NCBI GenBank assembly: GCA_011525695.1
Contig: WYBX01000026.1
Location: 25,622-89,621 of the forward strand
Reading direction: 5' to 3'
DNA: 64,000 nt
Source of the DNA: Verrucomicrobiia bacterium
Lineage (GTDB): Bacteria; Verrucomicrobiota; Verrucomicrobiia; Opitutales; Opitutaceae
The translations under genes and the position numbers were made by a program. The notes under the pieces are model-generated. The model was not told where the DNA came from, did not search any database, and saw only the letters and a program-made list of their open reading frames with translations. Below are positions 36,018-44,310 of this stretch, piece after piece. How positions within the stretch are numbered: the first letter of the stretch is position 1; every line of letters begins with the position of its first letter.

Positions 36018-36623
36018 ATGATTTCCAGCCGTGCTGCGCGCACCCCGCGCATCATTTTCGCAGGTTGGGTTGCGGCCTCATCCTTTCTGATGGGTTGTGC
36101 AACGGCATCGAGGTCACCCGTCGTTTCGTCGGTCTCCAGCAATCCGTCCAGCTCGTACGGCTCGCCCATCCCGACCGAGGTTTCACCCGGCGAGGCCTGG
36201 CGCCGGGCTGAGGCACTGGCGGCCAGCCAGCCCGACCGGCAGGTCCTGGTCGGCCGCGGCAGCTCGATGCAGCCACTCTACCGGGACCGCACGGTTCTCG
36301 TGGTGGAACGGATGCCGATCTACGCGCTGCGGCCGGGGATGACGGTGGTTTTCGTTGGCGATTCCGGCTTTCCGGTGGCGCACGTTTTGATCCGCCGCGA
36401 GTCAACGGGTTGGATCGCACGAGGGTTGGCCAACGTTCGCTCCGATCGGGTGCGCGTCCGGTTCGAAAATTATGTCGGCACCGTGGTCGCCGCCTTTACC
36501 CCGAAACCCGCGTGGGGATCCGCTGGGACCGCCCTCGCCACGGCCGAGCGGTCTCCCGAATTTCCACCTTCGGGGCGGCACGGAACCGCCTTCTTCAATC
36601 CGACCGGAGCGGGCGATCAGTAG
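36018..36623 (+). CDS. S26-like (Sec11-type) signal-peptidase homologue, probable lipoprotein
   Basis: A 201-residue protein. An N-terminal lipoprotein signal has its lipobox Cys at 27 (SSFLMGCATAS). An S24/S26 fold follows, with Ser82 in GRGSSMQPLYRDRT and GMTVVFVGDSGFPVAHVLIR. The lysine of bacterial LepB is absent; His122 (VAHV) and Asp143 (RSDRV) sit where Sec11-type enzymes use a Ser-His-Asp arrangement. It could be an active peptidase or a degenerate relative. The ATG at 36018 begins the signal. It converges with, and slightly overlaps, the parvulin gene. Confidence 0.7.
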   Translation: MISSRAARTPRIIFAGWVAASSFLMGCATASRSPVVSSVSSNPSSSYGSPIPTEVSPGEAWRRAEALAASQPDRQVLVGRGSSMQPLYRDRTVLVVERMPIYALRPGMTVVFVGDSGFPVAHVLIRRESTGWIARGLANVRSDRVRVRFENYVGTVVAAFTPKPAWGSAGTALATAERSPEFPPSGRHGTAFFNPTGAGDQ

Positions 36624-37633
36624 TACTTGACGTAGCCGTTCCGACGCAGCCGCTCGAGCCAGCGCTCATGGTTGGCCCGGGACATCTGCATCAGGAGGAT
36701 CCGCTCAATCTGATCCCGGACTTCGTCGATTGGCTGGATGCCGGCGTACTTGCGGTCTTCCGCGTAAAGCAGGAAAACGCCCTCGGGCAGAACCAGCGGC
36801 TCTGAGGCCTGGCCCTTCTCGAGCTTGAAAGCCACTTCGCTGAACTCCTGCCGAAAGTCGGAACGCTGAAGCCAGCCCCAGTCGCCACCTCGCGAACGGC
36901 GGGCATCGCGACTGTACTCCTTCGCCAGATCCTCGAACTTCTCCCCGTTCTCTAGCCGGGCCAGGATCTGGTTCGCCAGGCCGAGGACCATCTCGTCCGT
37001 CTCACCCTCGTTTTTCGAAAGCTGGATCAACCGGAGATGAACCCGGTCCTCCTGGTAAAACCGATCCTTGTTCTCATTGTAGAACGTCTCGATTCGGACC
37101 GGACTCACGATGCTTTGGGAGCGCTGCTGCTGCCCCTGCATGTAGTGATAGATAATCTCCTCTTCCTTTTCGCGGCGGTAGTCGCGAATCGTTTTTCCCT
37201 GCGAACGCAGGTAGGCGAGGAATTTCGAGCGATCCCCTTCGAAACGTCCGGCCAGCTCGTCCGCGATGGCATTGTCGATGTAGCTGATTGGGATGTGGCG
37301 TTCCTCGTCCTTGCGGAATTCCTTGATGATCAGGACGCGGTCGATCAGGTCTTGGATCGCATCGTCATAGAGCTGCTCGACGCGCTCGTTGTACTCCTTT
37401 TCGCTCCGGGCTTCCCGCTGGATGCTCGGAAGGAGCGGCGCAACCTCCCGCATCACGTCGGCCACTGTGATGATCTTCTCCTCGGCCACCGCGACGATGC
37501 CGTTGGCAAAGCGGAGGTTGAGGTTCTCGGTCGCGGACGCCTCGACTTGCTCTGGCTGTGCCGCTTCCGCCCAAGCCACGCTGCAGACAGCGGTGGCCAG
37601 CAAGAGGGTGGCAAGGTGGCGGCAAAACGTCAT
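36617..37633 (-). CDS. Periplasmic parvulin-type peptidyl-prolyl isomerase (SurA-like)
   Basis: A 338-residue exported chaperone/isomerase: a signal peptide (ATLLLATAVCSVAWAEA), a SurA-like N-terminal helical domain (ANGIVAVAEEKIITVADVMREV), and one parvulin domain (VHLRLIQLSKNEG, then GGDWGWLQRSDFRQEF). Probably assists folding of outer-membrane proteins. SurA has two parvulin repeats; here only one is seen. Its ATG overlaps the mfd stop by 4 bp, an unexpected pairing. Confidence 0.88.
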   Translation of the reverse strand: MTFCRHLATLLLATAVCSVAWAEAAQPEQVEASATENLNLRFANGIVAVAEEKIITVADVMREVAPLLPSIQREARSEKEYNERVEQLYDDAIQDLIDRVLIIKEFRKDEERHIPISYIDNAIADELAGRFEGDRSKFLAYLRSQGKTIRDYRREKEEEIIYHYMQGQQQRSQSIVSPVRIETFYNENKDRFYQEDRVHLRLIQLSKNEGETDEMVLGLANQILARLENGEKFEDLAKEYSRDARRSRGGDWGWLQRSDFRQEFSEVAFKLEKGQASEPLVLPEGVFLLYAEDRKYAGIQPIDEVRDQIERILLMQMSRANHERWLERLRRNGYVKYY

Positions 37634-40600
37634 GGGTTCGGCAGATTATTCAGAAAAGCGATGATTTCGCGCAAACGTAGGAGGGGCTTGGGGGCGGTCA
37701 ACCTTGGAAACCGGCTCCCAACCTGCACCCAATCGTCCCTCCGTCCACTGTTGCGCAAACATTTCAAACGACTCGACTCGGTTTCGACGGAGACGATGCC
37801 TTTTTGTTCCGCGCGGATCCGGATCTCCGTAACCAGCAGCAGGGCGCGAATTTCGTCGCCGAATTTCCCGAAGCGATCGCGCAGATCGGACTCGATTTGC
37901 CGCAAGGCCGGGACGCCATCGGCGAGCGCCAGTTTGCGGTAAAAATCGATGCGCAACCGGGTTTCCGCGATATAGCCGGCCGGTATCCGGGCCTGGATCC
38001 GTGCGACCTCGACCGCCTGCTCGTTTTCCGCATCCTTCAAGGCCGTGTAGCCATCGACATGCCTTCCGAGGCTGGAACCGCTTTCGCCCGCAGTTGATCC
38101 TGGGCCGCCTTCGCCCACGAAGACGAAGTCCAGCTTTACGGTCGCCCGAATCGCGGCGGCCGCCTTCTCGCCCTTTAGCCGTGCGACCGATTGCCGCAAC
38201 AACTGGCAGTAAAGCTCGAAGCCGACGCCGACGATGTGGCCGCTCTGTTCCGCACCCAGCAGGTTGCCTGCACCGCGCAGCTCGAGATCCCGCATTGCGA
38301 TCCGAAAGCCCGCCCCGAGCTGGGTGTGGTGCCGCATCGCCGTCAGCCGCTGCCGGGCGACCTCCAGCAGCCGGGTGTGCCGGTGCAGCAGCAGGTAGGC
38401 GTAGGCCTGGTGCTTGAACCGGCCGACCCGGCCGCGCAGCTGGTAGAGCTGCGAGAGGCCGAAGCGATCCGCCCCTTCAATGATGATGGTATTGCAGTTC
38501 GGGATATCCAGCCCGCTTTCAATGATGGTCGTGCAGACAAGCACCTGGTGCTTTCCCGCGACGAAGTCGGTCATCTCCTTCTCGAGTTCATGCGCCTCCA
38601 TCTGGCCGTGGCCGACGCCAATGCGCAGCTCCGGCAATAATTCGCGCAGCCGGGCCGCGACGAGTTCGATCGTCTGCACCCGGTTGTGCAGGTAGAACAC
38701 CTGGCCACCCCGGCGGATTTCATGTCGGATGGCGTCGACCACCACCTTCTCGTCGTAGGTCTTGACGATGGTCTGGATCGGGTGGCGGTTCGTCGGCGCC
38801 GTCTCGATCACGCTGAGATCCCGCGCACCCGTCAGCGCCAGGTAGAGCGTGCGCGGGATGGGCGTCGCGCTCATCGACAGCACGTCGACCGTCGCCCTCA
38901 TCGCCTTGAACACCTCCTTGTGCTTCACCCCGAAGCGCTGCTCCTCATCGATCACGACGAGCCCGAGTTCCCGGAAGACGATGTCGCGCTGGAGCAGCCG
39001 GTGCGTGCCGATCAGGATGTCGACCTGGCCGGCGGCGGTGGCGGCGATGATCTGCTTCATCTCCGACCGGGACCGGAAGCGGCTGAGCATCTCGATAGCC
39101 ACGGGATACCCGGCCATTCTTTCGCGAAACGTGTTGAGGTGCTGTTGCGCCAGCACGGTGGTTGGCACCAGCACTGCCACCTGCCGGCCGCCCTGCACGG
39201 CCTTGAACGCGGCCCGGATCGCGACCTCCGTCTTCCCGAATCCGACATCGCCGCAAATCAGCCGGTCCATCGGCCGGGTCTTCTCCATGTCGTCCTTGGT
39301 TTCCTGGATCGATCGCAGTTGATCGCGGGTTTCCGTGAAGGCGAACGAAGCCTCGAACTCCTTCTGCCAGGCATTGTCGGCCGGAAAGGCAAACCCCGGC
39401 TGGGCTTCGCGGGCCGCATGGATTCGGAGCAGATCCGCGGCGAGATCAATGGTGGCCCGCTCCGCCGCCTGCCGGGCCTTTTCCCAGCGATTCGAGCCAA
39501 TCCGGCCCAGCTGCGGCCGGGCCTTGCTCAGGCCGACGTAGCGGCTGATCAGGTGCGACTCCTGCAGCGGCACGTGGAGCGTCACGTGATCGTCGAATTC
39601 CAGCGAAATCACCTCGCGCACGCCTTGGGCCGTGTCGAGTTTCGTCAAGCCGCGGAAAACGGCGATCCCGTGCTGCAGGTGGACGACGAAGTCGCCTTCC
39701 ACGAGCTCGGAGAAATCCAGCAGTTGATCGATTTGCGCGCGCTGGGCCACCGCCCGCGGATTCAGCGAGGGTCGCCGCTGTCGCTGCCGGCCGAAAATTT
39801 CCGTTTCGGTGACGACGACAAGCCCGGTGGCGACGGCCTGCGGATCGGCGGTCCGCCGCTTCCGACGGCTGCCGCCGGGAACTGCCGCCACGGCGGAGGG
39901 GCCGGTCGGTTCGGGGATGACGGCAGGCGTACTTGCCTGCAGGACGGCATCCCTCCGATAGGTGATCCGGAATCCCTCGTTCAATGTTCCGCGGCGCCAG
40001 CGGGGCTGAAGTCCCGCCAGCGCGGTGTCCTCCTGCCAGATCTCCCGCGCGCGCTGCTCCTCGCCTTCCTTGGCCGTTACGACCCAGATTTCGTAGCCCT
40101 GCCGGCTCCACTCCACGACTGTCTGGAGGAAGGCATGGCGCGCGTCCGCCTCGACCTGCAGCCGTTCCTGGGCGACCAGCGCATCGTCGGGATACCGGCG
40201 GTGATGCACGAGGCTTTCGCTATCCCAGGTGCTTTCCGCGGCGGCACCGTCGAAGAGGGCACTGGCCTCGTCGAGTTCGCTGAGTCCGAAGCTGGCCGCG
40301 CACTGGGCCAGGAGGGGAGACAGCCCGTCATTGCCCTCCCGGGCGAAGGCGCTGAATTCCTCCTCGAGCGCCGCCGGTTCGACCAGCACGAGGTGGGCAG
40401 CGGGATTGAGATAGTCCGCGAGCCCGGTGCGGGAGGGATCGAGCCTGACCCGCGGCGTCGCTGCGATGCTGATGCTTTCGACATCGGCGCCGGACCGCTG
40501 GGAAACCGGATCGAACTCGCGGATCGACTCCAGTTCATCGCCGAAGAAATCGAGCCGGTACGGGGTGTTGGCCGTTACCGGATACACATCGATGATCCCG

Positions 40601-41112
40601 CCGCGGATGGCGTAGTGTCCGGGAGCCTCGCATACCGCCTCCGAGTCGTAATCGAGCTGCTGCAGCTGCTCGAGCAATCCCTGGAACGACTGCGCCTGGC
40701 CGCGGCGGAGCGTCAGCTCCCGGGTGGCAAATTCCTCCAGGGCCGGCACTGGCTGGAGCAGGGCGGCTGGCGTGGTGGCGACGACGAGCGTGTCGGGCGT
40801 GCGGCCGAGCCCGCGAAGGGCGCGGAGCCGCGAGAGCACGGTGAGCCGGTCGCTGGACGCGGCGAAGGCCTCACGCAGGTCGCGGCTGTCGGCCAGCGCC
40901 TCGGGAAAGACCAGGACCTGCAGCGGCCGGGGATCATCCCGGCCCTGGTGGAAGAACGCCACGTCATCGGCGAGATGCTCGGCGGACTTCAAGTCCTCCG
41001 CGACGACGATCCAGACGGGCGCCGGATGCGTGTGGCACAGCTCGGCCAGGATTGCGCCGCGCGCGGGCGGGCAAACGCCGGTCAGCTTGTGGCGCACCGT
41101 GGTACTGGGCAT
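37630..41112 (-). CDS. mfd: Transcription-repair coupling factor
   Basis: DNA translocase that removes stalled RNA polymerase and recruits UvrA. The 1160-residue protein shows the UvrB-homology region (LLEQLQQLDYDSEAV, YAIRGGIIDVYPV), an RNA-polymerase-interacting CarD-like domain (ELVEGDFVVHLQHGIAVFRG), and the RecG-like motor: Walker A GDVGFGKTEVAIRAAF, DEEQ box VVIDEEQRFGV, SATPIPRTL, and QLRGRVGR. The ATG at 41112 (MPSTTVRHKLTG) is chosen; the upstream open frame runs through repeat words. The stop overlaps the parvulin gene. Confidence 0.95.
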   Translation of the reverse strand: MPSTTVRHKLTGVCPPARGAILAELCHTHPAPVWIVVAEDLKSAEHLADDVAFFHQGRDDPRPLQVLVFPEALADSRDLREAFAASSDRLTVLSRLRALRGLGRTPDTLVVATTPAALLQPVPALEEFATRELTLRRGQAQSFQGLLEQLQQLDYDSEAVCEAPGHYAIRGGIIDVYPVTANTPYRLDFFGDELESIREFDPVSQRSGADVESISIAATPRVRLDPSRTGLADYLNPAAHLVLVEPAALEEEFSAFAREGNDGLSPLLAQCAASFGLSELDEASALFDGAAAESTWDSESLVHHRRYPDDALVAQERLQVEADARHAFLQTVVEWSRQGYEIWVVTAKEGEEQRAREIWQEDTALAGLQPRWRRGTLNEGFRITYRRDAVLQASTPAVIPEPTGPSAVAAVPGGSRRKRRTADPQAVATGLVVVTETEIFGRQRQRRPSLNPRAVAQRAQIDQLLDFSELVEGDFVVHLQHGIAVFRGLTKLDTAQGVREVISLEFDDHVTLHVPLQESHLISRYVGLSKARPQLGRIGSNRWEKARQAAERATIDLAADLLRIHAAREAQPGFAFPADNAWQKEFEASFAFTETRDQLRSIQETKDDMEKTRPMDRLICGDVGFGKTEVAIRAAFKAVQGGRQVAVLVPTTVLAQQHLNTFRERMAGYPVAIEMLSRFRSRSEMKQIIAATAAGQVDILIGTHRLLQRDIVFRELGLVVIDEEQRFGVKHKEVFKAMRATVDVLSMSATPIPRTLYLALTGARDLSVIETAPTNRHPIQTIVKTYDEKVVVDAIRHEIRRGGQVFYLHNRVQTIELVAARLRELLPELRIGVGHGQMEAHELEKEMTDFVAGKHQVLVCTTIIESGLDIPNCNTIIIEGADRFGLSQLYQLRGRVGRFKHQAYAYLLLHRHTRLLEVARQRLTAMRHHTQLGAGFRIAMRDLELRGAGNLLGAEQSGHIVGVGFELYCQLLRQSVARLKGEKAAAAIRATVKLDFVFVGEGGPGSTAGESGSSLGRHVDGYTALKDAENEQAVEVARIQARIPAGYIAETRLRIDFYRKLALADGVPALRQIESDLRDRFGKFGDEIRALLLVTEIRIRAEQKGIVSVETESSRLKCLRNSGRRDDWVQVGSRFPRLTAPKPLLRLREIIAFLNNLPNP

Positions 41113-41476
41113 GAAAGGGAGAAAAATCAGGAACGCAGGATTCGCGGAAGCGCAAACCGGCGCGGGGACAACCGCGAATGAACGCTCATTTCGGCAACCG
41201 CGTATGAACGCCCATGGACGCCAATGACAGAGATCAGGGGAGACTGCGCCCACTCTTTCTCATGGATCTTTCTCTTAATCTTTCTCCGGCCTGCGGCTTT
41301 GGGAGAGAAAGAGAAAGATAAGGATTCAAGAGAAAAAGGATCGAGGTGGGCGGGCGGGTCCCTTCGCCCGCTGAAGATCGCAAGGAAACTTGTATTGTTG
41401 AAGTAGCGCGCAGCGGGACTTGCGCGCCCATCGCCGAGCCCGCCCTTCATTCGCGAGCATTCGCGTTGATTGGCGG
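41113..41476. other. Non-coding region upstream of mfd with a purine/pyrimidine hairpin
   Basis: No gene seen. 41253-41339 is an imperfect inverted repeat: a pyrimidine arm (CTCTTTCTC, then ATCTTTCTCTTAATC) faces a purine arm (GAGAGAAAGAGAAAGATAAGG, slightly degenerate) across a GGCCTGCGGC loop. On either side are degenerate words of the type CGCGAATGAACGC (41170-41220) and TTCGCGAGCATTCGCGTTGA (about 41450). mfd transcription must start here. Confidence 0.5.
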
Positions 41477-42199
41477 TTAAGCTGGCTTGCCGGCTTCGCG
41501 CTCCAGTATGGCCAGCGCCGCCCAGGCGGCTGCCTCCTCGGCGGCCTTCTTCGATCGGCCGCGACCAGTCCCGAGCGGACGATCCTTGAGATAAACGGCC
41601 ATCTCGAATTCGCGGGCGTGATCCTGCCCCTCAATCTGGATGACTTCGTAACGGATCGCGTTGTTGCCATGCTGGGGCTGGACCAGCTCCTGCAGCCGGC
41701 CCTTGGGATTCTCACCCGCCTCGACTTTGGCGAGCCGTTCCGACAGCGGGCCGTAGATTTCCCGGACCACCCGCCGGGCAACATCGATGTTGGCGTCGAG
41801 GTAGATCGCGCCCACGAGCGCCTCGAAGGCATCGCCGAGGGAGGAGGGGCGGGTGCGCCCGCCGGTGGCCTCCTCGCTGGCACCGAGCCGCAGGCATTGT
41901 TCCAGGCCGATTTCGAGGGCGAGTTGCGCCAGGAACCCGCCGTTCACGAGCAGGGAGCGCCGTTTGCTGAGCACGCCCTCCCGGTCCTCGGGGAATAGAT
42001 CGAACAGCTCCTCGGCCACGAGAATCTGCAGCACCGCGTCGCCGAGGAACTCGAGCCGCTGGTTGTTTGCGCCCGCCTCGGGATGCTCCGCAAGGTAGGA
42101 GGGATGGGTCACCGCCTGCTCCAGCAGGGCGCGGTTCCGAAAAGGGTGGGCGATCCTGCGTTGGAGGGCGCCGAGGGGGCTGGAGGCGGATGCGGACAC
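41477..42199 (-). CDS. rnc: Ribonuclease III
   Basis: Double-stranded-RNA endonuclease for rRNA and mRNA processing. The 240-residue protein has the catalytic signature NQRLEFLGDAVLQILVAEELF, the second acidic cluster GDAFEALVGAIYLD, and a C-terminal dsRNA-binding domain (NPKGRLQELVQ, SKKAAEEAAAWAAL). The start is a GTG at 42199, 14 bp after the stop of the ABC permease gene; the frame runs on upstream but that part is an antisense-like shadow of the permease. Confidence 0.93.
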   Translation of the reverse strand: MSASASSPLGALQRRIAHPFRNRALLEQAVTHPSYLAEHPEAGANNQRLEFLGDAVLQILVAEELFDLFPEDREGVLSKRRSLLVNGGFLAQLALEIGLEQCLRLGASEEATGGRTRPSSLGDAFEALVGAIYLDANIDVARRVVREIYGPLSERLAKVEAGENPKGRLQELVQPQHGNNAIRYEVIQIEGQDHAREFEMAVYLKDRPLGTGRGRSKKAAEEAAAWAALAILEREAGKPA

Positions 42200-42213
42200 G
42201 GATGCTTTCCCGG

Positions 42214-43011
42214 CTACGAGCTCGCGCTGGTGTACCGCCGGAGCCCGCGATGGAATACAAATACCGCCAGCCCGAACCAGGCCGCGGCAAACAGAAACGG
42301 GCCGAGCGTCCAGGCCCAGCTGAGCTCGAATCGGTCGATCAGCGCGCGGGCGGGCGCATTGCTCACGACCACGACCGGCAGGAGCCACACGAACAGCGCC
42401 TGCGAGACGAAACCCTTGAAGGCTTCGCGGGGCAGCCGGGAAAATTCCGTCAGCGTGAAATACGTGCCCTCCACGCCTTGCGCGCTGGTCAGCCAGAACA
42501 CGAGCGAGATCGACAGCACGAGGATGCTGTAATGAATCACCAGCCCGCACCCGACCATGAACGCATACAGCAGCACGTCGAGCGGGCCCGGCTGCAGTCC
42601 GAGCTGGTTGACCGCATACAGCACGACTCCGGCGGCCACGACCGAATTGATCAATCCATCCGGGTCCAGCTTCCGGGTCGTGGCCATGAACATGATGTTG
42701 CCGGGCTGCGCCAGGAAGAAATCGAACGCACCGGTCCGGACATTGCGGCCCATTTCAAAGATGCTGCTCCAGAAGAATCCCATCAGGAAGCGCTGGATCA
42801 GCATCGAGGTGCCCACCAGCAGGATCATCTCGTACTTGTCCCAGCCGGCGATGGAGTCGGTGTGCCGGTAAATGACGTTTATCAGGAGCAGGTTCACCGT
42901 CATCCAGAACAGCTCGACCAGCGACCAGACGAGGAAGTCGCCCCGGAACATCATCGTCCGCACGATGGAGTAACGCACACTCGCGAGCCAGATGCGGAAA
43001 TAGTGAAGCAT
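42214..43011 (-). CDS. ABC-2 family transporter permease (DUF990-type), second of pair
   Basis: A 265-residue membrane protein with six helices of the ABC-2/DUF990 permease family. N-terminal MLHYFRIWLASVRYSIVRTM and the ...FWSSIFEMGRNVRTGAFDFF loop (limits of the coupling region, ending AFDFFLAQPGN) match this group. These permeases come in pairs with one ATPase. Its partner is the gene at 43189, but no ATPase gene is adjacent. It is followed 14 bp later by rnc. Confidence 0.85.
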   Translation of the reverse strand: MLHYFRIWLASVRYSIVRTMMFRGDFLVWSLVELFWMTVNLLLINVIYRHTDSIAGWDKYEMILLVGTSMLIQRFLMGFFWSSIFEMGRNVRTGAFDFFLAQPGNIMFMATTRKLDPDGLINSVVAAGVVLYAVNQLGLQPGPLDVLLYAFMVGCGLVIHYSILVLSISLVFWLTSAQGVEGTYFTLTEFSRLPREAFKGFVSQALFVWLLPVVVVSNAPARALIDRFELSWAWTLGPFLFAAAWFGLAVFVFHRGLRRYTSASS

Positions 43012-43037
43012 CGGATTCGGGGTCCAGTGGGTGGTGG

Positions 43038-43182
43038 TTTCAGATCTCAAATCTCAGATTTCAGACAATTTCAGATTTCAGATTTCAGATTTCGGGTTTC
43101 AGGTCTCAGGTTTCAGGTCTCAGGTTTCAGCTCTCTGGTTTCAGCTCTCTGGTTTCAGATCTGAGATTTCAGATATCAAATC
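43038..43182. repeat. TTTCAGA heptamer array
   Basis: About 145 bp composed almost entirely of variants of TTTCAGA / TCTCAGG / TTTCAGC (for example GATTTCAGATTTCGGGTTTC and GGTTTCAGCTCTCTGG). It fills the gap between the two permease genes. It has a roughly 7-bp period and is not coding in any frame. Confidence 0.85.
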
Positions 43183-43188
43183 CCGCGC

Positions 43189-43998
43189 TCAACCGCCGAC
43201 GGCAGTGTGACGGCGGAGTCCGCGGGCCCACAGGCCGCGGCTGATCACCACGAGGATGCCGACCCAGCACGCCTGGATGCCGAGGCACCAGAGCGATTCC
43301 TCGAACCCGAAGCGGCCGGTGAAAATCGCCGCGGGAAAGTACATCTGGTAAGGGTAGGGCAGCAGCATCGAGGTGGCGAAAATGTCCGGAGACATCAAAT
43401 CGAGCGGGAAAATCTGCCCGCCCAGCACGGCCTCGATCGCCATCGAGAGAATCACGAATCCCTGGATCTCGAGAAACCAGAACGTCAGCATGCCGAAACA
43501 ATAGGCGATGGTGAACTGGATCATCGCCGAAAGGAACACCGCCGGCAGCCCGATCGCCAGTCGCCAGGGTTCGAGCGGGAAGGTGAGGACCCCGTGTACG
43601 AAGGGCAGTGCGACCAGCAGCGGCAGGATCACCAGGGCGCCGGAAACCAGCCGTGCCGCCACAAAGATGCTGAACCGGTAGAGGAAGTAGTTGATCGGCT
43701 TAAGCAGGAACTGGTTGATCAGCCCGTTCCGAATCTCCTCGCTGATTTGATAATCCTCGTTGAAGGCGCTGACGAAGAATTGCAGGACGAGGATCGTGAT
43801 GAAGTACGTCAGCGTCTGCCGGAGGTCGAAGCCGCCGATGGCCTCGGTGCCGGCGAAGGCCGCCCCCCAGAGGATGAAGACAACCGCGAGGTGAAACAGG
43901 GAAAAGAAACCGCGGACCGCGAAGTTCCAGCGGTAGACGAGGTTCCCCTGCAGCCCGAGCAGGAAGGCGTGGCGGTACTTGTCGACGGCGGCGAGCAT
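43189..43998 (-). CDS. ABC-2 family transporter permease (DUF990-type), first of pair
   Basis: A 269-residue six-helix permease, paralogous in plan to the gene at 42214: MLAAVDKYRHAFLLGLQGN, then EDYQISEEIRNGLINQFLLK as the cytoplasmic coupling-like loop, and LPYPYQMYFPAAIFTGR near the end. It probably forms a heterodimeric exporter with its neighbour. The ATG at 43998 is used because the frame upstream crosses the AGTAGCG word array and reads as repetitive SLLATRY-type artefact. The ATPase subunit must be encoded elsewhere. Confidence 0.85.
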   Translation of the reverse strand: MLAAVDKYRHAFLLGLQGNLVYRWNFAVRGFFSLFHLAVVFILWGAAFAGTEAIGGFDLRQTLTYFITILVLQFFVSAFNEDYQISEEIRNGLINQFLLKPINYFLYRFSIFVAARLVSGALVILPLLVALPFVHGVLTFPLEPWRLAIGLPAVFLSAMIQFTIAYCFGMLTFWFLEIQGFVILSMAIEAVLGGQIFPLDLMSPDIFATSMLLPYPYQMYFPAAIFTGRFGFEESLWCLGIQACWVGILVVISRGLWARGLRRHTAVGG

Positions 43999-44007
43999 TT
44001 GGGGGAG

Positions 44008-44128
44008 AGTAGCGAGCAGCGGGTAGGGAGACAGAGTAGCGAGTACGAGTAGTACCGGGAAGTAGCGGGTAGCGGGTAGCGAGTAGGGCCGGCAAGTAGC
44101 GGGTAGCGAGTAGTGAGTAGCGAGTAGG
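44008..44128. repeat. AGTAGCGAG word array, long
   Basis: About 120 bp of shuffled words AGTAGCG, GGGTAGCG and GAGTAG between parA and the ABC permeases. Related short arrays occur at 5951-6003 and 57999-58024. Unit length varies between 7 and 9 bp. Confidence 0.8.
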
Positions 44129-44310
44129 AAAGAGGGCAAGGTTTAGGTCTGAATGGCGCCAACCCGGAACAATTCGATTCAACCGCGAAGCAGCGCGAAG
44201 ATTCGCGAAGTGAGACCCAGGGACTCAGGACAGTCTTTCACCCAGAATGCCTCCTGCCGCCGGATCCTGACCAAACTCCAAACTCCTGGCTCCCGACTCC
44301 ACCGTTCACC

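Noticed and set aside
38686..41181. An 831-codon plus-strand open frame antisense to mfd
   Set aside because: High GC leaves long antisense frames open. The protein is Gly/Arg/His-rich without family motifs, while mfd on the other strand is unmistakable.
43038..43182. A coding region for a repetitive peptide
   Set aside because: Stops occur in the frames and the heptamer period does not preserve a frame; it is low-complexity intergenic DNA.
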